DNA of 37,500 bases. Source: Inquilinus limosus DSM 16000 (GTDB taxonomy: Bacteria; Pseudomonadota; Alphaproteobacteria; DSM-16000; Inquilinaceae). The notes under the pieces were generated by a model, which was not told the origin of the DNA, ran no database searches, and saw only the letters and a list, made by a program, of their open reading frames with translations. Below, piece by piece: positions 17,701-24,466 of this stretch (position 1 is the stretch's first letter; the number at the start of each line of letters is the position of its first letter). The stretch covers positions 1 to 37,500 of the forward strand of contig NZ_AUHM01000044.1 of assembly GCF_000423185.1 (NCBI RefSeq). The letters are read 5' to 3'. Position numbers and translations under genes: made by a program.

Positions 17701-20700
17701 GCCGGCGGCCGCGCCATCGACGCCGCCGCCCGGCAGATCAGCTTCGGCGATGCGCCGGACGGCACCCCGGGCCTGGTGTTCCGCGACGGCACGCTGGGCG
17801 TGCTGGCGCAGACCGAGACCCTGACCCTGCGCGGCTACGGCAGCATCGATTTCCACGGCGACGTCACCATCGGCGGCGGCCAGGCCGCGGCCCTGCAGAC
17901 GCTGTCGCTGGACAGCCCGGCCCTGATCGGCCATGGCGGCAACGTCACGATCAACGCCGGCGCGGTTCGGCTGCGCAACACCGGTGCCGCCAACGAGTTG
18001 CCGGCGGACATGGCCGGCGGCCGCCTGACGATCAATGCCGCCACGCGCATCGAGAACGGCCAGGCGGTCGCCGGCAGCGGCCGGATCGATCTGGCCGACG
18101 GGCCGGTCCGCATCGCCGGCTTCGGCGCGGTGACGCTGGCGGCGGAGGAACGGATCGTCGGCACCAGCGGCCTCGGCACCGCCACCGACCTGGCCCCCGG
18201 CAGCGGCGGCGCGGACCGCCCGAACCGGCTGCGGGTGGACGGCGCGCTGACCCTGGAAGCCGCCGCGCTGTCGGCCGGCGCCGGATCGGACAATGCGATC
18301 GAGGCCACCGGCGCCTTGCGCTTCCAGGGCCGGGCCGCGCCGAACCTGCCGGGCTTCGACGAGATCGGCGGCCGCCTGCGCCTTTCCGGCGACACGGTCA
18401 GGCTGGCCGGCCGGGTCGAGGCCCGTGCCGGCATCCTGGAGGCGTCGGCGACCCGGGATCTGGAGATCGCCGGCGGCACGACGATCGACGCCGCCGGGGT
18501 GGAGCGCCGCTTCTTCGACCAGACCCGCCACGCCCCGGGCGGCGTGGTCAAGCTGTCCTCGGCCCAGGGAGACGTGGTGCTGGCGGGCGGCGCCGCCATC
18601 GCCGTCGGCGGCGGCCCGGGCGGCGATGCCGGGCGTCTGATCGTCGATGCCGCGCACGGCCGGTTCGTCGCCGACGGCACGATCGACGCGCATTCGGCGG
18701 CGGGCGCCCGCCAGGGCCAGATCGATCTCGATATCGGCGGGCTCACCGGCGGCTTCGATGCCCTGGCCGGCAAGCTGGCCGCGGTCGGCTTCGCCGAGGC
18801 GCAGCGGCTGCGCATCCGCAGCGGCGACGTCACGCTCACCACCGCGATCCGCGCCCGCGAATTCGCGCTGTCGGTCGATGGCGGCAACCTGGTCGTCGGC
18901 GGCAGCATCGACGCCAGCGGCGCCACCGGCGGCGAGATCCGCCTGGCGGGCCGCAGCCTGACCCTGCAGGGCGGGGCGGTGCTGAACGCCTCCGGTGCCG
19001 CGGCCGACGCCGCCGGCAAGGGCGGCTCGGTGCTTCTGGCGGCCGGGGACGGCGGCCAGCTCGCGCTCGAGGCCGGGTCCCGGATCCTGGTCGGCGCCGG
19101 CGGCGGCACCGGCAGCGTGCATCTGCGTGCGCCGCGCACCAATGGCGACACCGATGTCGCCATCGCCCGGCTCGGCAGCGGGATCGACGGGGCGCGGCAG
19201 GTGACGGTCGAGGCGTACAAGGTGTTCGAGGTGCCGGGGATCGACGGGATCTCGACGATCGACCAGAGCGTGATCGACCAGGTGGCGGCGGACGCCACGG
19301 CCTTTGCCGGCCACGCCGGCACCATCGCCGATCGGCTCGGCGGCAATGTGACCGTCCGGGCGGGCGAAGAGCTGCGCAGCGCCGGCGACATGCTGCTGTC
19401 GCAGGACTGGAACCTCGCCGATCTCGACGCGGGCGTGCTGACCCTGCGCGCCGGCGGCGACCTGACGGTGCGCGGCCATATCAGCGACGGCTTCACCACC
19501 GTGGATGGCGGCGTGCTGGCGGGCGGCGACAACTGGTCCTACCGTCTGGTCGCCGGCGCCGACCTCTCCGCCGCCGATCCGCTGGCCCTGCAGGCCGCGG
19601 CCGACCTTGCCGCCGGCAAGGGCAGCGTGATCGCCGATTCGGCCGGGGCGAACCGGCCGCTGCACATCCGCACCGGCACCGGCGACATCGACATCGCCGC
19701 GGCCCGGGATTTCGTGCTGGGCGCGAAATCGGACACGAATCTGGGACCGGACGGCTTCTCGCCCATCCCGCAGGCCGTGGTCTACACGGCCGGGCAGCCG
19801 ATCGCTGGGCTTCCGGACGGCCTGCTGGACGAGCAGATCTATCCCAACGCCGTCCATCCGACCGGCGGCGGCGACATCGGCATCAGCGCCCGCGACGGCC
19901 TGTACGGCGTGCCGTCGGGCCAGCTGGTCACCGACTATGTCTGGCGCCAGGGGGACGCGAACGGCGATCTCGGCCTGGCGACCACATGGTGGATCGACTT
20001 CGCCGGCTTCCAGCAGGGGGTCGGCGCCCTGGGCGGCGGCAACATCGCGCTGCGGTCGGAGGGCGAGATTCGCAACCTTTCGGCCGTCATCCCCACCGTC
20101 GGCTGGGTGTCCGGCGACGGCGCGGCCCGCCAGGTCAACATCCGCAACGGCGGCAGCCTGACGATCGACGCGCTCGGCGACATCGTCAGCGGGGTCTACT
20201 ATGTCGGCCGCGGCGACGCGACGATCGAATCCGGCGGTTCGATCAAGGGCGGCGCGTCGGTGACCGTGTTCGACCCGTTATTCGGTTTTCCGACGGGAAC
20301 ATACGCTCCCCGCACCATCCTGGCGGTGGGCGACGCGCCCTTCCGGCTGCGCAGCCGCGGTGACCTGACCATCGAGACCGCGGTCGACCCGATGCTGGTC
20401 CCGGCCGCGCCCCGGCAGTCCGGCGGCAGTTCCGCTACCGGCGGCTTCATGTCGCGCGGCGCCAACGGCGCCGTCAGCCTCGAATCGATCGGCGGCGATG
20501 TCCGTTTCGGCAACGATGGCGTCGCCGTGGCGGTCCTGGCCGGGATGGACCCGAACACCGTCCCGACGAGCAGTGCGACTTACCGCGCGATGCTGCTGTA
20601 CCCCGCCACTGTCCGGGCCACGTCGTTCGGCGGCGACATCACGGTCGATTTCGGAATGGCGCTGGCCACCGCCGATCGCGGCACGGTGGAATTCCTGGCG

Positions 20701-22371
20701 GCGGACGACGTCGGCTTCAGGCCGAACGGGGACCCGACCGAATTCCGACAGACATTGTTGTTTGAGGGACTTTGGATGGCGGATGCCGATGCGCTGGTCG
20801 ACCCCACGCCCCTGAACCCGATCGATGTCCTCTTCTCCGCTACCGGCGGCCTGACCAGTGAGCAGGATCAGTTCGTGCGCGCAAATTTCCTGGCCGGCGG
20901 CGCGGCGATCGACCAGGCCGGCCGGCATGTTGGCGACCCCGACCCGGCGCTGATCTATGCGGTCGCGGGCAATGTTCAGGCCCTCGGAGGGCCGGGCAAT
21001 CTCGGCCGTCTCACGGTGCCGAAGAGCCTTCAGATCCGGGCGGGAACGGATGTCGCCGATCTCTCGATCACCGCCACCAACACCAGCCCGGGGGACGTCA
21101 CGCTGGTTCAGGCCGGCCGCGACATCGACCTTACCTTCCGTCAGGGGAATCTCGGCGCGCGCGTGCTGGTCGGCGGGCCGGGGCGATTGGAGGTCAGCGC
21201 CGGACGCAACATCGATCTCGGCATCGGCTTCGGCATCCAGACCGACGGCAACCTGCGCACCTCGATGCTGCCGGAGCAAGGGGCGGACATCGCCGTGCTC
21301 GCTGGGCTCGGCACCAGGCAGCCGGACCGGACCGCCTTCCTGACCCGCTATCTGGACCCGGCGCATTACGCCGAGCTGGAAGAATATCTGCGGGCCGGGG
21401 ATGGGTCGTCGATCTACACCGGCGACCTGATCGCCTATGTCGAGGCGCTGACCGGCCGCACCGGCCTGGACGCCGCCACGGCCTTCGCCCTGTTCAAGGC
21501 GCTGACGCCGCAGCAGCAGGATCCGCTGCTGCGGGATATCCTCTTTGCCGAGCTGCGCGCCTCCGGCCGCGAGGCCAACGACCCGTCCAACCCGCGCTTC
21601 GGCGCCACCGATCGCGGCTATGCCGCCGCCGATGCGATGTTCCCGGGCGACGGCTATGCCGGCGGCATCGCCATGCGCGACAGCCAGGTCAAGACCCAGC
21701 GCGGCGGGGACATCTCGATCCTGATCCCCGGCGGCGGCATCCAGCTCGGCGCGATCACCCAGGAGGCGGGCGTGGATCCGCATCCCGCCAGCGACTCCGG
21801 CCTGTGGACGGTGCTGGGCGGCGACATCCGCGTCTATGCCGATGACGACATCCTGATCCGCTCCTCCCGCGCCCTCACCGCCGGCGGCGGCGACATCCTG
21901 ATGTGGTCCTCCTTCGGCGACATCGACGCCGGCGTCGGCTCGCGCGCCGCGATCTCGACGAGACCGGCGACCGTCCGCCTCAGCCTGAACGGCACGCTGC
22001 AGGTCGAACCCGGCGGCATCACCGGCGGCAGCGGCATCGGCGCGCTGCGGCCGCCCGGTGATGTCGACCTCTACGCCCCGAACGGCGTGGTCAATGCCGG
22101 CGAAGGCGGCATCCGCGTCGCCGGCAACTTCAACGTCTTCGCGCTGCAGGTGCTGAACGCCGACAATATCCAGGTCGGCGGCCAGACGGTGGGCCTGCCC
22201 ACCGCGCCGGTCAACCCGGCCTCGATCGCCGGCGTCAGCGACGTCGCCGCCCAGGCGACGCGGGCGATCGAGGAATCGGTGCGCGAGCAGGCGCAGCGCG
22301 GCGCCCAGCCCTCCACCGAGCCGCCGCCGCTGCTGATCACCGGCTCCTTCCTCGGCTACGAGGAGGGATAG
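11788..22371 (+). CDS. Giant two-partner-secretion exoprotein (TpsA; filamentous haemagglutinin N-terminal domain, DUF3739-type C-terminus)
   Basis: This 3527-residue secreted protein has an extended signal region with hydrophobic core SALALIAGLAALAGAA (about residues 33-52). The TPS/haemagglutination-activity domain follows (about 110-235), with the classical motif NQNGVIFG at 192-199 and VRNLVASSLDIS after it. The bulk is a repetitive Gly/Asp/Thr-rich right-handed beta-helix predicted from short strand-turn units such as GGTIDLS and IDVSGG. Near residues 3175-3270 the repeat pattern is broken by an alpha-helical insert, followed by the DUF3739-like block (GGDIRVYADDDILIRSS, ILMWSSFGDIDAG). 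I saw no cysteine after the signal region, usual for proteins threaded unfolded through TpsB. There is no CDI-type toxin tail. Likely roles are adhesion or biofilm surface fibre. GGAG seven bases upstream supports the start. Confidence 0.93.
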   Translation: MAGIGAPIRPVSRFVSSPSVSGVLTRRLRLGCSALALIAGLAALAGAAEPARADSTRIVGMRLVRGDTPASATAAGSGGGNGSRGNSAVARALSRAASAGTPRALFGGMRLQRVETGANNPVIDATNKLMTIEQLKPKAIISWDKFNIAGDETVRFDQKGNRDWAVLNRIHDQAPSRIDGKLKADGHVYLINQNGVIFGNGSQVNVRNLVASSLDISTDQFTRGILSNRNPTPDSDGKIPPVFAHDGDGEPGQIRVERGAVIEGPDNSSVMLLGGSVVNEGTIRAPAGQVVIGAGRKVYLYPASSGSTPVDERYPRGVAIEVDALRTPDSRTADRVVNTGTIDTPRGGNISIASLLIDQNGRLSATTTVRAGGSIQLKAATDPTYNSGGEFNLRAVSGKVTFGRGSETTVLPEDSAETITDNETFEHSRVQVIAGAGTMERGAEIRAPAGDVGIEIGNAPFDGSPNRFTMERGSRIDVSGTTSTEVAMERNQISITLRNNELNSPLQRDGFLFGKTVNVDVREGSPIGSIGDYLKSVGRTAVERSAAGGTVSITSDAVETGEVVIRDGATIDVSGGQVRYRGGWLDTTQLVGADGRVYDISEATPDIQYVGFAEQRFAQQKFYGPRWEAGYTDGMDAGSVSITTGAAVIDGRVTGRTTAGARQRARDQLPALGSLTLSLNRAVDVTFGAGGPRLPEGFGSGEALRKDLRDRLVLDPSLVGAGGVDRIAVTTAGGDIAVPRGVTLRTAPGGSVDLRSRPTASLLGLYDAESVLDQFGSIIVAGAIEAPSGTITLSGRDVTLRSGAQLTARGQWVNDRIDANGNPYPGGSGPAGAALPDGGTIDLSALEDLTIAGGSLIDVSAGGWVASDGSLTKGDGGEVRLTTSRFADAQIAVRPSVGRLVLDGELRGYGLDRGGKLTIRTDRIWIGGGLAPKGALVLDPGFLSRGGFSDVTLHGYRGVTAAPGAVVTPAAASLRLNPDHLWRAGGSDVFGFASLEVLPEELRPAGSLTLIARGSDLRADDYGVDGVDAQGRSYEGGGSVVFGRGSMVRMGMGGSVTAVAARTVRVDGMIDTPAGTIDLSGGVTVDGASVVAYDPEAGVRIGATGRLLARGAVRLDPTTDGTRRGTVLDGGTISLRSYNGAVIVERGALLDVSGVATGFDLRSMTMYGLKLRRQTVASNGGTIRLAGSEGLFVDGTLLGRGGGAGAEGGTLITEMIAKQPAFENRPDLPVDFLRVLNIRQSGLSPAAADGYGADTLGGLAGQGFVAADTVMDGGFGTWVMGSDNVVNFDGDVTVKLGREIQVSAYTITATRGSSVVLEAPRVVLAKTGNESLGPVGLVSPLDKRILSPATQLSILADLIDIGGSNLRLGGLYRFQVGYDPETFEPIYKDRRFGGFGLVRFESRGDIRFAGSTGNAPGRLDTAGDLVFRAAQLYPATDQTFTVNALGKVTVGRSGKAGMPLSIGGQLTITAPEIVQNGTIRAPLGRIVLGLEGSVDGVSKVTLGRGSVTSVSADGLTAPYGYVQNGSLWYNPAGFVPLESPPAKEVRLRGDDVAVAEGAVIDVSGGGELLASEFVPGLGGPADVLNDPNSFAVIPDYDGYAPWDPYISGGRSLLPEPKFNQDLPAVASTASVAGQSLNQGSNTSLRVGDRVYLSGGGGLPAGTYVLLPARYALMPGAYRVRAFDGILDMLPAMNGRAPDGGAYVAGRRSVLNTAVSDARWTGFQIESGEVVRQRAQYDEYRANSFFRSEAFLTRQQTEGRTATPLTLPIDGGTLVANATATLRLDGTGRFAPAEGGRLGRFDVAAAKVAVVSEGVDTGDLADEGYLLLQAEQLNDFGVGSLMIGGERSLVAPTTADPRGGTQVAVSASDVVVRNEGTPLEGAEILLAASNAVTVESGSVIRTTGTDAGQGDTLRLSGDGALLRLSTGGRADVVRQDAFGFGTLTIQEDAAVLATGSLTLDSSGDTILATDRIAGGRAIDAAARQISFGDAPDGTPGLVFRDGTLGVLAQTETLTLRGYGSIDFHGDVTIGGGQAAALQTLSLDSPALIGHGGNVTINAGAVRLRNTGAANELPADMAGGRLTINAATRIENGQAVAGSGRIDLADGPVRIAGFGAVTLAAEERIVGTSGLGTATDLAPGSGGADRPNRLRVDGALTLEAAALSAGAGSDNAIEATGALRFQGRAAPNLPGFDEIGGRLRLSGDTVRLAGRVEARAGILEASATRDLEIAGGTTIDAAGVERRFFDQTRHAPGGVVKLSSAQGDVVLAGGAAIAVGGGPGGDAGRLIVDAAHGRFVADGTIDAHSAAGARQGQIDLDIGGLTGGFDALAGKLAAVGFAEAQRLRIRSGDVTLTTAIRAREFALSVDGGNLVVGGSIDASGATGGEIRLAGRSLTLQGGAVLNASGAAADAAGKGGSVLLAAGDGGQLALEAGSRILVGAGGGTGSVHLRAPRTNGDTDVAIARLGSGIDGARQVTVEAYKVFEVPGIDGISTIDQSVIDQVAADATAFAGHAGTIADRLGGNVTVRAGEELRSAGDMLLSQDWNLADLDAGVLTLRAGGDLTVRGHISDGFTTVDGGVLAGGDNWSYRLVAGADLSAADPLALQAAADLAAGKGSVIADSAGANRPLHIRTGTGDIDIAAARDFVLGAKSDTNLGPDGFSPIPQAVVYTAGQPIAGLPDGLLDEQIYPNAVHPTGGGDIGISARDGLYGVPSGQLVTDYVWRQGDANGDLGLATTWWIDFAGFQQGVGALGGGNIALRSEGEIRNLSAVIPTVGWVSGDGAARQVNIRNGGSLTIDALGDIVSGVYYVGRGDATIESGGSIKGGASVTVFDPLFGFPTGTYAPRTILAVGDAPFRLRSRGDLTIETAVDPMLVPAAPRQSGGSSATGGFMSRGANGAVSLESIGGDVRFGNDGVAVAVLAGMDPNTVPTSSATYRAMLLYPATVRATSFGGDITVDFGMALATADRGTVEFLAADDVGFRPNGDPTEFRQTLLFEGLWMADADALVDPTPLNPIDVLFSATGGLTSEQDQFVRANFLAGGAAIDQAGRHVGDPDPALIYAVAGNVQALGGPGNLGRLTVPKSLQIRAGTDVADLSITATNTSPGDVTLVQAGRDIDLTFRQGNLGARVLVGGPGRLEVSAGRNIDLGIGFGIQTDGNLRTSMLPEQGADIAVLAGLGTRQPDRTAFLTRYLDPAHYAELEEYLRAGDGSSIYTGDLIAYVEALTGRTGLDAATAFALFKALTPQQQDPLLRDILFAELRASGREANDPSNPRFGATDRGYAAADAMFPGDGYAGGIAMRDSQVKTQRGGDISILIPGGGIQLGAITQEAGVDPHPASDSGLWTVLGGDIRVYADDDILIRSSRALTAGGGDILMWSSFGDIDAGVGSRAAISTRPATVRLSLNGTLQVEPGGITGGSGIGALRPPGDVDLYAPNGVVNAGEGGIRVAGNFNVFALQVLNADNIQVGGQTVGLPTAPVNPASIAGVSDVAAQATRAIEESVREQAQRGAQPSTEPPPLLITGSFLGYEEG

Positions 22372-22484
22372 GGATAGCGGTCTGGGCCTGGGTCAACGAC
22401 GCCACCTGGCCTGAAGACCGGCTTGGTCTCCGGCACCTGCACCGTCAGCTCCAACACCTGATCCCCGCCACAGACGCCCCCCGC

Positions 22485-22520
22485 ACGCCCGGCGGCCGGC
22501 CCGCCGGGCGTCATCTTTTC
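22485..22520 (+). terminator. Intrinsic terminator after tpsA
   Basis: A perfect 11-pair stem, ACGCCCGGCGG (22485-22495) with CCGCCGGGCGT (22501-22511), has a five-base loop and is followed by CATCTTTTCC. It lies 114 bases past the exoprotein stop. It should separate the giant gene's message from the tpsB operon, at least partly. Confidence 0.7.
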
Positions 22521-22797
22521 CGGATCATGACAATACAATGACGAATACACATGGATATTCGCCAATATAAATGCATATGATCCGATGTTTCATTTTCATT
22601 AACGCCAACAGACTTGTCCACACGAAATCTTTCCTAGTTTTCGATCGGTGATTGAACATGGTCGAACGTATGTGCTAGTCAGATTTCTAGACAAATGATC
22701 AAAACATTCGCCTTCTGAATTTTCAGAACGGCGCATGCGTGACGTTTTTATTGCATTTTCTGCCCGGATCGGGCCCGGGCCGGCGAAGGGGGAATCC
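22521..22797. other. AT-rich intergenic gap, likely promoter region of the tpsB operon
   Basis: After the terminator the sequence becomes AT-rich (ATATAAATGCATATGATCC and similar) up to the tpsB start, in sharp contrast to the genes on both sides. This is where the promoter of the eleven-gene run must lie if transcription is interrupted at 22485-22520. I could not place -35/-10 boxes with confidence; TATGAT near 22574 is a possible -10. Confidence 0.4.
22527..22544 (-). promoter_or_regulatory. Weak PHO-box-like repeat
   Basis: ATGAC occurs twice with an 11-base period (22527 and 22538). On the minus strand this reads TCGTCAT-TGTA-TTGTCAT, i.e. 7-4-7 spacing like the PhoB consensus CTGTCAT-n4-CTGTCAT, with five and six of seven matches. 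The orientation faces away from tpsB, which lowers confidence. Confidence 0.2.
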
Positions 22798-24447
22798 ATG
22801 TGGCCGAGGTGGGGGTCTAGGCTGGCCGTGGCCGGCTGGGCGGCGTGTGCGTCGCTGCCGGCGGCCGCCGCCCAGGCGGCGGTGCCGGAGGCGCCGGCCG
22901 CGGCCCAGGCGCCGGCAGGCGAGCCGGCATCGGCGCCGGCCGCGCCCGCCCCTGACGCCGGCCGCTTCGACATCATGGAGTATCAGGTCCAGGGCAACAC
23001 CGTGCTGCCGGTGGTCGACATCGAAGAGGCGGTCTATCCCTTCCTCGGCCCCGGCAAGACGATCGAGGACGTCGAGGGCGCCCGCGCCGCGCTGGAGAAG
23101 CGCTACGCCGATGCCGGCTACATCACCGTCGCCGTCAACATCCCGGAGCAGACGGTGCGCGAGGGCGTGGTCCGGCTCGAGGTGGCGGAGGCCCGGATCG
23201 GCCGGCTCAGGGTGCGCAACTCTCGGTACTACTCGCTCGGCCGGATCAAGGGCGCGGCGCCGTCCCTCGCCGAGGGCAAGGTGCCGCAGCTGGCCGAGAT
23301 CCAGCGCGATTCGGAGGTGCTGAACCGGCTGCCGGGCCGCACCGTGACGCCGCAGCTGAAGGCGGGGGCGGAGCCGGGGACGGTCGACGCCGACCTCAAT
23401 GTCGAGGACGAATCGCCATTCCAGGCCTCGGTCGAGCTGAACAACCAGTACAGCGCCAACACCAAGCCGCTGCGCCTGTCCGGCTCGGTCGGCTACGACA
23501 ACCTCTGGCAGCTCGGCCATTCCATATCGCTGCAATACACCACCGCGCCGGAGGACCCGGACCAGACCTCGGCGGTGGCCGCCACCTACACCTTCCGCGT
23601 GCCGGAGTGGAAGCAGAGCCTGGTGCTGTACGGCATCACCTCCTCCTCCGACGTCGCGACGCTGGGCGGGGTGAACGTGATCGGCGACGGCACCGTGATC
23701 GGCGGCCGCGCCGTGCTGCCGCTGCCGGGGCTCCCGGACTACTACCACACGCTGATGCTGGGCCTGGACTGGAAGGATTTCGGCGAGCGCCAGGTGTTCG
23801 GCGGGGATCAGTCGGAGACGCCGATCACCTACACCACCGCGACGGTCGAGTACAACGCCACCCGGCCGGACACCCAAGGGCTGACCTCGGCCAGCCTCTC
23901 CGCCACCTTCGGGCTGCGCGGCCTCGGCGACCCGGACGACAAGTTCGAACAGAAGCGCGCCGGCGCCGCCGCCGACTTCGCCTATTTCCGCGCCGGGCTG
24001 GAGCGGCAGCAGATCCTGCCGGCGGATTTCGAGCTGACGGCGCGGCTCGACGGCCAGCTCGCCAGCCAGCCGCTGATCAGCAACGAGCAGTTCAGCGCCG
24101 GCGGCGTCTCCACCGTGCCCGGCTATGTTGAATCCGAGGAGCTCGGCGACAACGGCTGGATCGCCGCGCTGCGGGTGACGACGCCCAATCTCGGCGAGCT
24201 GATCGACCCCGCGGTGGTCGAGGACTGGCGGATCTACGCCTATGGCGACTATGCCGAGCTGTGGCTGCAGGACGCCAATCCCGAGCAGGACGACGAATTC
24301 CAGCTCGCCAGCCTCGGCTTCGGCACGCGGGTCAAGCTGCTGAACCACCTCACCGGCTCGGTCGACCTGGCGGTGCCGCTGATCGACGCCAGCACCACCA
24401 AGACCGACGACATCCGCATCCTGTTCACCCTCGGCGCCAGCCTCTGA
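22798..24447 (+). CDS. TpsB transporter (ShlB/FhaC/HecB family)
   Basis: This 549-residue Omp85-superfamily pore exports the TpsA exoprotein across the outer membrane. A signal peptide (1-27, ending AAAAQA) and a Pro/Ala-rich linker (28-55) precede two POTRA domains: POTRA1 about 58-132 (YQVQGNTVLP, KRYADAGYITVAV, VVRLEVAEARIG) and POTRA2 about 133-203. The beta-barrel (205-549) begins ASVELNNQYSANTKPLRLSGS and includes the L6-type region near GLRGLGDPDD. ATG at 22798 was chosen because AAGGGGGA precedes it and a proper signal peptide follows; a frame opening at 22735 would place 21 unlikely residues before it. It heads an eleven-gene run with short gaps. Its cognate substrate is almost certainly the upstream exoprotein. 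Confidence 0.93.
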   Translation: MWPRWGSRLAVAGWAACASLPAAAAQAAVPEAPAAAQAPAGEPASAPAAPAPDAGRFDIMEYQVQGNTVLPVVDIEEAVYPFLGPGKTIEDVEGARAALEKRYADAGYITVAVNIPEQTVREGVVRLEVAEARIGRLRVRNSRYYSLGRIKGAAPSLAEGKVPQLAEIQRDSEVLNRLPGRTVTPQLKAGAEPGTVDADLNVEDESPFQASVELNNQYSANTKPLRLSGSVGYDNLWQLGHSISLQYTTAPEDPDQTSAVAATYTFRVPEWKQSLVLYGITSSSDVATLGGVNVIGDGTVIGGRAVLPLPGLPDYYHTLMLGLDWKDFGERQVFGGDQSETPITYTTATVEYNATRPDTQGLTSASLSATFGLRGLGDPDDKFEQKRAGAAADFAYFRAGLERQQILPADFELTARLDGQLASQPLISNEQFSAGGVSTVPGYVESEELGDNGWIAALRVTTPNLGELIDPAVVEDWRIYAYGDYAELWLQDANPEQDDEFQLASLGFGTRVKLLNHLTGSVDLAVPLIDASTTKTDDIRILFTLGASL

Positions 24448-24466
24448 CCCCGGATCGACCCCGAGC

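Noticed and set aside
16606-19857. 1083-codon antisense frame inside the exoprotein gene
   Set aside because: No ribosome site, no recognisable domain and repetitive Ala/Gly/Arg/Gln composition mirroring the beta-helix repeats on the other strand.
21800-22371. Contact-dependent inhibition toxin at the exoprotein C-terminus
   Set aside because: No VENN/NLYN-type junction, no variable toxin domain and no small immunity gene after it; the C-terminus is DUF3739-like followed by a short polar tail.
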